Positions 36,222 to 44,027 of a stretch of 64,000 bases of DNA are shown here, piece after piece. Both the position numbers and the translations under genes were made by a program. The notes under the pieces are model-generated. The model searched no databases. It was not told the DNA's origin and was given only the letters and a program-made list of their open reading frames with translations. Position 1 is the stretch's first letter. Each line of letters starts with the position of its first letter. The stretch lies in contig NZ_LVHF01000033.1 of assembly GCF_001650345.1 (NCBI RefSeq), positions 372,001-436,000 on the forward strand, given 5' to 3'. The DNA comes from Photobacterium jeanii (lineage in GTDB: Bacteria > Pseudomonadota > Gammaproteobacteria > Enterobacterales > Vibrionaceae).

Positions 36222-36249
36222 AAGCCTAATATGGCTGTTTATTAGGCTT
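36222..36249. terminator. Stem-loop after the SMR gene, possible terminator
   Basis: AAGCCTAAT and ATTAGGCTT pair perfectly around a ten-base loop. There is no T run, so termination activity is uncertain. Confidence 0.4.
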
Positions 36250-36401
36250 GGTGAAGTGGCTCCCTTCTCTTTTTTATTTTCAACGCATTACCTCATTCTT
36301 ACTTCATTACTAACTTGCACTATTGGTGAATTTTCATTTCTATTTCGATTGTGGCTGTTAGTATTAGTCTTATTAAGATTACCTAACGCAATGAGTTTGC
36401 A

Positions 36402-37283
36402 ATGAATATTCTTCACCTACGAGCGGTATTGCTCGCCCATCAACAAGGTTCTATTTCAGCTGCGGCGAGAGCCTTGGGTAAGCGTCAATCTCAGGTGAGT
36501 CAGTGGATTGCAGATTTAGAAATTGACCTTGGGATCAGCTTTTTTGAACGAACAGGTAATCGCATTTATTTAAGTGAGCAGGGGCAAGCCTTGCTACCTG
36601 TGATCACTGGGTTAGTGAGCCAAGCTGACAAGCTGGCATTGGGTGCTCAGGCACTGACAGATAATGAGCCGCTAAGCCTTACTATTGGCATTGATAACTA
36701 CATTCCGTCGACGTGTTTGCAGCGCGCGCTGTCTCATTTGCTCGATTTAAACATCAACCTTGAAGTGGTGAATCAAGATCGTAGCCAGTTAGTGAATATG
36801 CTGACGGCACAAACGCTCGATATTGCGATTGTGAGTGAAGGCATGGCGCTGAATCACCACGAGTACGGCTTCAGCCGTTTGGGTCATTACGGCGAGGTTT
36901 TAGTGGTTGCCAGCCATCATCCGCTGGCTAAGCAAGTGAAGGTGACTATCGATCAATTATCTCAATACCGAGAGTTGATTTGGAGCCGAGAAGAAAGCGG
37001 TGATGACGACGAAATTGGCTTTAGCCACCAGTACCTCATGGTCTCTGAACTCGGCTTGTTGAAAGCGGTATTAAGTGAAGGGAAAGGCTTTGCGTTTTTG
37101 CCACAATCGCTAATTGAAAGGGAAGTGGCGCAAGGTAAATTAGTTGTATTGACGAGTGATTTTGAACAAACAGAGATATTACGGCGGGTTGAGCTTTTGT
37201 GGGATCCTGCGCTTGAATATAGTCAGATAGGAAAACAGGTGCTGCAACTAATGCAGCAGCACCATGGATTTATTATAAATTGA
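36402..37283 (+). CDS. LysR-family transcriptional regulator
   Basis: A 293-residue LysR regulator. The N-terminal winged helix is seen as HQQGSISAAARALGKRQSQV and ISFFERTGNRIYLSEQG, with the helix-turn-helix matching LysR well. The C-terminal 200 residues are a periplasmic-binding-like effector domain. The gene converges on an alcohol-dehydrogenase-like gene seven bases away, so its target may instead be the divergent SMR gene upstream or itself. Effector unknown. Confidence 0.87.
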   Translation: MNILHLRAVLLAHQQGSISAAARALGKRQSQVSQWIADLEIDLGISFFERTGNRIYLSEQGQALLPVITGLVSQADKLALGAQALTDNEPLSLTIGIDNYIPSTCLQRALSHLLDLNINLEVVNQDRSQLVNMLTAQTLDIAIVSEGMALNHHEYGFSRLGHYGEVLVVASHHPLAKQVKVTIDQLSQYRELIWSREESGDDDEIGFSHQYLMVSELGLLKAVLSEGKGFAFLPQSLIEREVAQGKLVVLTSDFEQTEILRRVELLWDPALEYSQIGKQVLQLMQQHHGFIIN

Positions 37284-37290
37284 ATTGTTA

Positions 37291-38316
37291 TTAAAACTTA
37301 ATTGCGACTTTACCAATTGAAGTGCCACTTTCAATTAAGCGATGTGCCTCTTTGAAAGTATCAAGGTGGAAACCATTAAGGGTTTTAGTCAGCGTTGATT
37401 TAATACGACCAGAATCAATTAAGTTTGCGGTTTGGAATAAAATATCTTGCTGCTTTTGTAAATCTTCAGTGTTGAATAGTGAGCGAGTAAACATTAATTC
37501 CCAGATGAATCCTGCCGATTTACCTTGCAAGGCAGATAAATCGACACCGCCATCAAATTCAACAATAGAGGCAATCATGCCTTGGGGCGCAATTAACTCG
37601 ACCATAGACTCCCAGTGCCCTTTGGTGTCAGCGACATTGAAAATGTAATCGACATGTTGGATGCCTTGCTCACGGACAGATTCAACTAGATTTCGGTGGT
37701 TTGCCACATAATCTGCCCCCATCTCTTTCGCCCATTGCTCTGTTTCAGGACGAGAAGCGGTGGCAATAACCGTCAGGTTTGTTAGTTGCTTGGCAAGCTG
37801 TGTTGTAATTGAACCTACGCCACCAGCACCACCAATAATGAGTAATGTTTTCTTTTCTTCAGGGCGAACACGTAAGCGATCAAATAGTGCTTCCCAAGCT
37901 GTAATTGCGCCAAGAGGCATTACAGCGGCTTCTTCGTCAGATAGACTCGTGGGAGCATGAGCAGTAATGCGGGCATCAACGGCTTGGTATTCTGCGTTTG
38001 AACCTTGACGAGTAACATCACCAGCGTAGTAAACACGGTCGCCTATTAGAAAGCCATCGACGTTATCACCCATGGCAACCACTTCACCCACAGCATCAAA
38101 ACCAACCACACGCGGTTGTTCTAGCACTTTGTCTTTTGCTGCACGCACACGAATTTTCGCGTCAGCAGGGTTAATTGAGTTTGCTTTTACTTTTACAAGT
38201 AGGTCGTTTTCACCAACCTCTGGTAGTGCTTTGTCGAATTCAATCAAGCTGTTTGGTTCATTGATTGGTAGTGATTGAGTGAAACCAAATGCTTTGATGG
38301 TTGATGGCAATGACAT
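37291..38316 (-). CDS. Medium-chain alcohol dehydrogenase / quinone oxidoreductase family enzyme
   Basis: A 341-residue NAD(P)H-dependent reductase of the zinc-independent quinone-oxidoreductase branch. The start VKANSINPADAKIRVRAAKD and the nucleotide-binding motif LLIIGGAGGVGSITTQLAKQ (about residue 151) are typical, and no catalytic zinc cysteines are visible. The GADYVANHRN segment also fits. It probably reduces a quinone or an alpha,beta-unsaturated carbonyl. It is divergent from a quinol-monooxygenase-like gene with a 278-base gap between them (38317-38594) in which no named element is seen; the pair may form a quinone-detoxification unit. Confidence 0.87.
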   Translation of the reverse strand: MSLPSTIKAFGFTQSLPINEPNSLIEFDKALPEVGENDLLVKVKANSINPADAKIRVRAAKDKVLEQPRVVGFDAVGEVVAMGDNVDGFLIGDRVYYAGDVTRQGSNAEYQAVDARITAHAPTSLSDEEAAVMPLGAITAWEALFDRLRVRPEEKKTLLIIGGAGGVGSITTQLAKQLTNLTVIATASRPETEQWAKEMGADYVANHRNLVESVREQGIQHVDYIFNVADTKGHWESMVELIAPQGMIASIVEFDGGVDLSALQGKSAGFIWELMFTRSLFNTEDLQKQQDILFQTANLIDSGRIKSTLTKTLNGFHLDTFKEAHRLIESGTSIGKVAIKF

Positions 38317-38594
38317 ATTCGTATTCTCCGTTGTTATCGGTATTGCTTTTATTGAGATAGCGTTTTGCTGTTACGAAAATCATAGCGATTTTTTAAAAAC
38401 TAAAAACAGGGTATTAATTGAAACATTGTCAAAAATATTTTGATAATCATCTTCAAATAAAACGCTCGATATTTTCAAATTTAATTTGATAGTGAAACAA
38501 ATATAACACTGTTCAATAAGTGTGAAGAGTCGCCTACTATGCTCTGCAACACAGCGAGTAAAGCTGCTTTGGTAACAAATTGAGAATATAAATC

Positions 38595-38885
38595 ATGTCG
38601 AAATTGACAATTGTCGCTAGCATTGTAGCGAAAGAAGACAAGCTCGAACTTGTTAAAGCTGAGCTATTAAAGATGATTGATATTACTCGTGCTGAAGAAG
38701 GCTGTATTGATTTCAATTTGCATCAAGATAATGAAAATCCAGCCCACTTTTTATTTTACGAAAACTGGACGTCACGTGAATTGTGGCAAACGCACATGGG
38801 TAGTGCTCATCTTGCTCAATATATGGCAGCCACTGAAGGTGCTATTGAACTCTTTACTCTATACGAAATGAAGCAAATTGCTTAA
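38595..38885 (+). CDS. Antibiotic-biosynthesis-monooxygenase-domain protein, putative quinol monooxygenase
   Basis: A 96-residue dimeric ferredoxin-like protein of the ABM family, close in pattern to YgiN. It begins LTIVASIVAKEDKLELVKAE, continues with DITRAEEGCIDFNLHQ and LFYENWTSRELWQTHMGSAH, and ends with LFTLYEMKQIA, the order of strands and helices of that fold. YgiN oxidises menadiol-type quinols without a cofactor. Its divergent neighbour is a quinone-oxidoreductase-like gene, which fits a joint role in quinone redox stress. Confidence 0.87.
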   Translation: MSKLTIVASIVAKEDKLELVKAELLKMIDITRAEEGCIDFNLHQDNENPAHFLFYENWTSRELWQTHMGSAHLAQYMAATEGAIELFTLYEMKQIA

Positions 38886-39011
38886 TGGGGTCGTCATGAG
38901 TAGTACTTGAGACTGTAAGATACTCAGGTACTGCTCACCTCAATCCATTTCATTAACCGTAAGTTGGCCTGCTTTCTCTACCAAAATATAAATGAATAAA
39001 AAGAGTTAATT

Positions 39012-39788
39012 ATGAAAAATTTAATCACTATCGGTGTGACAGATCTTTCTTTTCATCGCGTCACTGCATCTATTGTTCGTCATGTACTAATGGACATGGG
39101 TTTTGAAGTAAACCGTATTTTCTCACCACATCAAGATAATTTTGCCAAACTGAAATCCGGTGAGCTTGATATGCTTTGCTCGGCATGGTTACCTTCAAGT
39201 CACGGTATTTATAAAGCCGATGTGGAAGAGGTTCAGCCATTAATGGAGCTTGGCCTGCACTATAAACCATATGCGTTATGGGGTGTGCCAGATTATGTGC
39301 CTGAAGATGCCGTTTATGAAGTCAGTGATTTGCTAAAACCTGACGTTGTTGAAAAAATGGCGAAAGATATTCAGGGGATTAACCCTGGAGCTGGCATTAC
39401 TCGTTTCTCGATTAAGATGATGGATGAGTATGGGCTAAATGATGCTGGATATCGCTTCCATACCGGTACCGAAGAAGACTGCTTCACTGCATTTGAGCAG
39501 GCTGTTGAGAACAAGCAATGGATGGTTGTGCCACTTTGGAAACCTCAATTTCTTCATCATAAATACATGATTCGTGAGATTGAAGAGCCAAAAGGTTTAT
39601 TAGGTATCGTTGATAAAGCGGTATTACTGCTTCGTGAAGATCGCGCAGATAAACTCACTGCGGAACAAATCTCGCAATTAGATGCGCTGCGTTTCTCTAA
39701 TGATATTATTGCAGAGCTTGATTATCTAGTCTGCCGAGAAGGGCAAGATCTTGATACTGTGACTCGTCGTTGGTTAGATCAACAATAA
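39012..39788 (+). CDS. Glycine-betaine-type ABC substrate-binding domain protein without signal peptide
   Basis: A 258-residue protein resembling OpuAC/ProX ligand-binding domains: ITIGVTDLSFHRVTASIVRH at the start, GELDMLCSAWLPSSHGIY near residue 55 and WMVVPLWKPQFLHHKYMIR near residue 170. The conserved Trp residues that form the quaternary-amine cage are plausible. However, no signal peptide is present: the start MKNLITIGVTD is not hydrophobic and the domain begins at once. No ABC permease or ATPase lies nearby. It is therefore likely a cytoplasmic sensor or binding protein. RBS AAGAG upstream. Confidence 0.75.
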   Translation: MKNLITIGVTDLSFHRVTASIVRHVLMDMGFEVNRIFSPHQDNFAKLKSGELDMLCSAWLPSSHGIYKADVEEVQPLMELGLHYKPYALWGVPDYVPEDAVYEVSDLLKPDVVEKMAKDIQGINPGAGITRFSIKMMDEYGLNDAGYRFHTGTEEDCFTAFEQAVENKQWMVVPLWKPQFLHHKYMIREIEEPKGLLGIVDKAVLLLREDRADKLTAEQISQLDALRFSNDIIAELDYLVCREGQDLDTVTRRWLDQQ

Positions 39789-39804
39789 TCAAAGTTTGCT
39801 GCGC

Positions 39805-39835
39805 ACCATTAAGAAGATGTAATTATTAATGGTGC
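39805..39835. terminator. Stem-loop between convergent genes, possible terminator
   Basis: CACCATTAA and TTAATGGTG pair perfectly around a 13-base loop. It lies between convergent genes but has no clear T run. Confidence 0.45.
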
Positions 39836-39867
39836 CAGTGTTCACCGTTTGTGTGATTGTAGCTGCG

Positions 39868-40803
39868 TTATTTCAACACATCGCTATTTAATATTCCTTT
39901 ATCTACCAATTGGCTAAGAAGAGAGTGAGTTTCTTCTCTAAAGTAATCTCTCAATAGGCGTACAGTCGGAGTGATCGACTGGCGACTTGGACAAATTAGC
40001 CATAATTCAGTCCCTGTTGGCTGATAATCAGACATGACACTCACAACCTCTTCATTGAGTAATTCTTGCGCCATATCTAAGCTGGATTTGATCGCAAAAC
40101 CTTGTCCCGCTACACACCAACGTTTTACTAAATCGCCATCGTTAGATGCACGGTTCCCTTTCAGTTTGATTTTATGTGTTTTGCCATCTTTACTAAATGT
40201 CCACTCATCTTGCAGCAGATCATGTAGTTGGTAGAAAAGCCCATTATGGTCGAGTAATTCATCGGGATGTTGCGGTGTGCCGTGTTTTTTTAGGTATGCA
40301 GGGCTGACACATAATAATCGAGGGACATTGCAGATTTTAAATCCGTACATGCTGGCGTCGGTTGGTGAGCCATAGCGAAGTGCCATATCAACTGCGTCTC
40401 GATAAAAATCGATATTACTGTCGGTAACGTTACAACGTAAATTGACTTGCGGGTTGTCGGCAAGGAAGTGATCCAGCCAAGGGGTGATGGTATTGCGTCC
40501 AAGATCTGAAGAGAGGGCAATGCGAATTTCCCCATCCAAGCTACTTTGATCTTCTTGGAGGTTCTGCTTAGCTTGACGCAACATCAAGAGTGCTTGCTCA
40601 CATTGAGGCAGGTAGCGTTCACCCGCCGGCGATAACCTGAGTTGGCGAGTGGTACGAATGAATAATTCAACGCCAAGTGCGGCTTCAACACGTTTTACTG
40701 CTGCGCTGGCGGTTGCTGTGCGCATATCTAAATTTGTCGCGGCGGCAGTGATGCTACGAAATTGAGCCACTTCTAAGATAACTTCAAGATCTTGTAAGAG
40801 CAC
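39868..40803 (-). CDS. LysR-family transcriptional regulator
   Basis: A 311-residue LysR protein with the helix-turn-helix in FRSITAAATNLDMRTATASA followed by ELFIRTTRQLRLSPAG, and a C-terminal effector domain (IRIALSSDLGRNTITPW, MYGFKICNVPRLLCVSPAY). The start codon is a GTG at 40803. It is convergent with the OpuAC-like gene. Likely target and effector cannot be told. The gap upstream (40804-41131, 328 bases) holds a perfect 12-pair inverted repeat and little else. Confidence 0.86.
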   Translation of the reverse strand: MLLQDLEVILEVAQFRSITAAATNLDMRTATASAAVKRVEAALGVELFIRTTRQLRLSPAGERYLPQCEQALLMLRQAKQNLQEDQSSLDGEIRIALSSDLGRNTITPWLDHFLADNPQVNLRCNVTDSNIDFYRDAVDMALRYGSPTDASMYGFKICNVPRLLCVSPAYLKKHGTPQHPDELLDHNGLFYQLHDLLQDEWTFSKDGKTHKIKLKGNRASNDGDLVKRWCVAGQGFAIKSSLDMAQELLNEEVVSVMSDYQPTGTELWLICPSRQSITPTVRLLRDYFREETHSLLSQLVDKGILNSDVLK

Positions 40804-40960
40804 GTTATCAATCCATCGTTATTATTCATGCGGAAAATGTAATGGATATAAAGCCGTTTGTGTAGTCTTGTTGGTGTATCTACTTAATTTTTATGCTCTT
40901 ACTGCTATTCGGAGAATGGATATTAGAACAGGTATAGCAATGACGCGCTGGATTATCACG

Positions 40961-40992
40961 AGCCACTTCCTTCAAAAAGAAGGAAGTGGCTA
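40961..40992. repeat. Perfect 12-pair inverted repeat
   Basis: AGCCACTTCCTT at 40961 and AAGGAAGTGGCT ending at 40992 pair perfectly around an eight-base loop. A weak T-rich stretch follows on the plus strand. It lies downstream of the amidohydrolase gene and upstream of a LysR gene, both on the minus strand. It could be a terminator or a protein-binding site. Confidence 0.6.
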
Positions 40993-41131
40993 GGTTCTTT
41001 ATTTGCCTTTTTGTTTCTTGAGTGTCCACTCGATTTTTAAAGTCATGCGTTATGCAACACTAGAAATTTAGTGGTACACGGGGTTAGGGTTACTTAGACA
41101 TAACGGTTTACTTAACCGTGGTTGAAAGAGG

Positions 41132-42838
41132 TTACTCTTCATCATCTATATCAAATATGATTTCGCCTTGTAATACCGTCATCAGTACCTGTGCATTAGG
41201 GATGTTCTCTGGTTTTAGGTTTGTAATGTCTTTATCTAGCACCACAAGATCAGCTGATTTTCCTACTTCAATCGTGCCGATTTCATCAGCAAGCCCTAAG
41301 CTCTTGGCTGGATTTATGGTGTAGGCAGCAATGGCGGTGTCGATATCAGGAAGCCCTGATTTATCCATCAATAAGCTATTTGCAATCCCGACTAACGGGT
41401 TGATGTCGTGCACGTTCCAGTCGCTGCTTAAACTGATATTGGCGCCAGCTTGGTAGAGGCGGTTGACTTGCATCAGTGAGCGAGCTCGTACTTTTCCAAG
41501 GAAAGCTTCTGCCCATGAATGGTCGTGCTCGGCAACGTAATCCGAGCCCACTTGAAAATCAGCCGTTACATCCAATGCCTTAAAACGGGGAATGTCTTTG
41601 CTGTTGACTAGTTCTACGTGGGTTAAGGTGTAGTCGCGTTGGGATTTCATCTTACGGGCGTGTTCGACCGCATTGAGCGACTCGCGAATCGCGCCATCGC
41701 CAATCGCGTGAATATGAGCGCCGTAGCCGATCTTATCGAGCTCCGTTAGCCAGTTTTCCATCTGTCCTTCAGGAATGTAATTCAAACCGTACGGGCTATC
41801 TTCGATATAAGTAGCAAGGTATGGTGCGAGGGTTTTCGCGGTGCCGTTTACAAAAATACCATCGCTGTACATTTTCACTTGGTCGATCACCAAACGTGCC
41901 GTCTTCTCTTTCGATTGAATATCTTTCAAGAAAGCTAATTGTGGCTTCATAGGCTCAGTAGGGTAAATCCACGGGCGTAGTGAAACGCGTGCGGTTAAAT
42001 CACCGTTTTGCTCTGCCTCTTGCCATACATCGAGCCAGCCGCGCTTCCAGTACAAGCGTCCATCGCCGACAGTGGTAATACCGTGGCTACGCGCTTCATC
42101 CAAGCCGTTCATCAACCCTTCGTAGCTTTGATTGAACTTGTCTTTGACGCCATTCCACGCCATTTCCATCACCAGATCGCCTGCATTATCGAGCAAGATA
42201 CCGTTTAGCTCGCCCGTTTCCTCATCACGAAGAATTCGCCCACCTTGTGGCTGCGGGGTATCAAGCGTGATACCTGCTTTTTTTAGCGCCATAGAGTTTA
42301 CCCACATAGAGTGAGAAGTTTGCTCCATTAACACCACGGGTTGATCAGGAAAGATACTATCAAGCACGGCGAGTGGTGTGCGGTTATTGTCTTCGTTGAG
42401 GATGTTCTCCAACGTAAAGCCGTATCCCATGATCCAACTTTTGTCTTTTGCTTGCTTGCGGCAGTATTCCAAAAATGGAATTTGCTCTTCTAAGCTGGCA
42501 TCCATCCCTAGTTCGCAGTTGCCACCGACATCGGAAGCAGCCTCAAAAATATGATTGTGGTTATCAACAAAACCAGGCATGACAAAAGCACCTTCCAGAT
42601 CAATGGTCTCAGTGTGCTCGCCTTGGTATTGCATTGCAGCTTGGGTGTCGCCAATAAACACAAAGCGACCTTGATGCACCACGATAGCTTGCGACGATGG
42701 CGCTTGGTATAGGTTGGCATTGGTAAAAATAATATCGGCTTGCGGTGAAGCGGCATTGGCATGAAAAGCCAGTCCTGATGACAGTAAGCCACCCGTAAGT
42801 AGGGCGTGTTTAATTGAGGTTTTCAGTGACTTCGGCAT
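41132..42838 (-). CDS. Exported amidohydrolase, YtcJ-like
   Basis: A 568-residue protein of the amidohydrolase superfamily. An N-terminal signal peptide (LLTGGLLSSGLAFHANAA) suggests a periplasmic enzyme. Metal-binding motifs are seen in FVDNHNHIFEAA near residue 96, IHAIGDGAIRES and LTHVELVN, and the C-terminal part shows GTIEVGKSADLVVLDKDIT, typical of YtcJ-like metallo-amidohydrolases. Substrate unknown; the family hydrolyses amides, formamides or related bonds. The ATG at 42838 is used. It stands alone. Confidence 0.83.
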   Translation of the reverse strand: MPKSLKTSIKHALLTGGLLSSGLAFHANAASPQADIIFTNANLYQAPSSQAIVVHQGRFVFIGDTQAAMQYQGEHTETIDLEGAFVMPGFVDNHNHIFEAASDVGGNCELGMDASLEEQIPFLEYCRKQAKDKSWIMGYGFTLENILNEDNNRTPLAVLDSIFPDQPVVLMEQTSHSMWVNSMALKKAGITLDTPQPQGGRILRDEETGELNGILLDNAGDLVMEMAWNGVKDKFNQSYEGLMNGLDEARSHGITTVGDGRLYWKRGWLDVWQEAEQNGDLTARVSLRPWIYPTEPMKPQLAFLKDIQSKEKTARLVIDQVKMYSDGIFVNGTAKTLAPYLATYIEDSPYGLNYIPEGQMENWLTELDKIGYGAHIHAIGDGAIRESLNAVEHARKMKSQRDYTLTHVELVNSKDIPRFKALDVTADFQVGSDYVAEHDHSWAEAFLGKVRARSLMQVNRLYQAGANISLSSDWNVHDINPLVGIANSLLMDKSGLPDIDTAIAAYTINPAKSLGLADEIGTIEVGKSADLVVLDKDITNLKPENIPNAQVLMTVLQGEIIFDIDDEE

Positions 42839-43253
42839 AAGTGGTCGCTCTGTTTTTGGTTATTGTTGAATCTGTTGGCTAAGTAGCCTCTTGTTAGATG
42901 CCATCATAATGCGCAGTAAATATAGTGAAAGTTAGTCACTATCACCATTTTGAGATAGTGAAACTGTCAAATTGTTAACACTTAATATTAGGGTATTTTT
43001 AGCTCTCCATGGTTCTTCAACTTAACTATGCGTCAGGTTTAGTTCTTATTTAATTATTACTTTTGTTAGTTTCAATGCGAACCGAATATTCGTTTAAGCT
43101 CTCATTTGAGTTAATTGTATTCTTATATTGAATGTAAATGTGTGCTTGTTCATCTTGAATTCACTTTCTATACAGTATTCTATTCTGAAGTGGCGTTATA
43201 AGTAGAGATATACGCCTTGTTTGTGATGAATAAGGATATTGAGGTGGGTTGTG
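42839..43253. other. Intergenic region before the RND pump
   Basis: This 415-base A/T-rich gap separates two divergent genes. It contains a perfect ten-base palindrome CGAATATTCG at 43083-43092 and promoter-like sequence (TTGAAT at 43155 and TATTCT at 43176 with only 15 bases between, so doubtful). A regulator site for the pump is plausible, but no regulator gene lies nearby and no named element is supported. Confidence 0.4.
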
Positions 43254-44021
43254 ATGAAAAAGTATTTATGCCTTGGATTATTATTTGTGTGTAGTCAGGT
43301 TGTTTATGCCAAGGACTACGCAATGGGGTATCTCGCGCCTATCCGCAGCGTTACCGTGAGTAGTGAAGTGACGGGCATTGTTGATGAATACTCGTCAGAA
43401 ATTGGTGATGCAATTGCTCAAGGAGAGGTATTGGTAAAATTATCAATTGTTGATAACTTATTGAATGTAAAGCTAGCTAAAGCAGAATTGGGGGTTAGTC
43501 AAAATGAGTTAATCACGCAAGAGAAGCAGCTACAACGCTTTGCATCCTTGTATAAAACTAAAGGGATTTCAGCCAGTGATTATGATGAGCAAAATCGAGT
43601 GACGACCTTGAGTCGGGCACAGGTCGAAGTCGATAAAATCAAATTGGCAATGGCACAGCGAGAAAAAGATAAATCGGAAATTAAAGCGCCTTTTTCTGGC
43701 ACCATTTTAAAAAGAAATGTCGAACTGGGTCAGTTTATTCCATCTGGAGAGGCGTTATATACCTTAGTCGATTTACATAAAGTGAAGGTGCAATTTCATT
43801 TATTAGAGTCGGATATTTTAGCAACGAAAGTTGGTGATAAAGTGAGTGTCATTATTCCTGCCCTTAATAATAAAGTGATGGCGGGTAAGGTTGATATTCT
43901 TGCTCCTGCTTTTGAAGCGGGTGAGCCGGGCTTTTTAGTGGAGGTCGTGGTTGATAACCCTGAACAAATCTTAAAAGCAGGGATGCAAGCCAAAGTGGAA
44001 TGGGCTGAACAAGGAGTGTAA
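43254..44021 (+). CDS. RND-pump periplasmic adaptor (membrane-fusion protein)
   Basis: A 255-residue, unusually short adaptor. It starts MKKYLCLGLLFVCSQVVYAK, a signal peptide, followed directly by the biotinyl/lipoyl half RSVTVSSEVTGIVDEYSSEI, a short coiled hairpin, and the second lipoyl half IKAPFSGTILKRNVELGQF, then a beta-barrel domain. The C-terminal membrane-proximal domain of larger adaptors is absent, which explains the length. The ATG at 43254 is preceded by GAGGTG. It sits six bases before the RND transporter gene. Confidence 0.87.
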   Translation: MKKYLCLGLLFVCSQVVYAKDYAMGYLAPIRSVTVSSEVTGIVDEYSSEIGDAIAQGEVLVKLSIVDNLLNVKLAKAELGVSQNELITQEKQLQRFASLYKTKGISASDYDEQNRVTTLSRAQVEVDKIKLAMAQREKDKSEIKAPFSGTILKRNVELGQFIPSGEALYTLVDLHKVKVQFHLLESDILATKVGDKVSVIIPALNNKVMAGKVDILAPAFEAGEPGFLVEVVVDNPEQILKAGMQAKVEWAEQGV

Positions 44022-44027
44022 TTCGTT

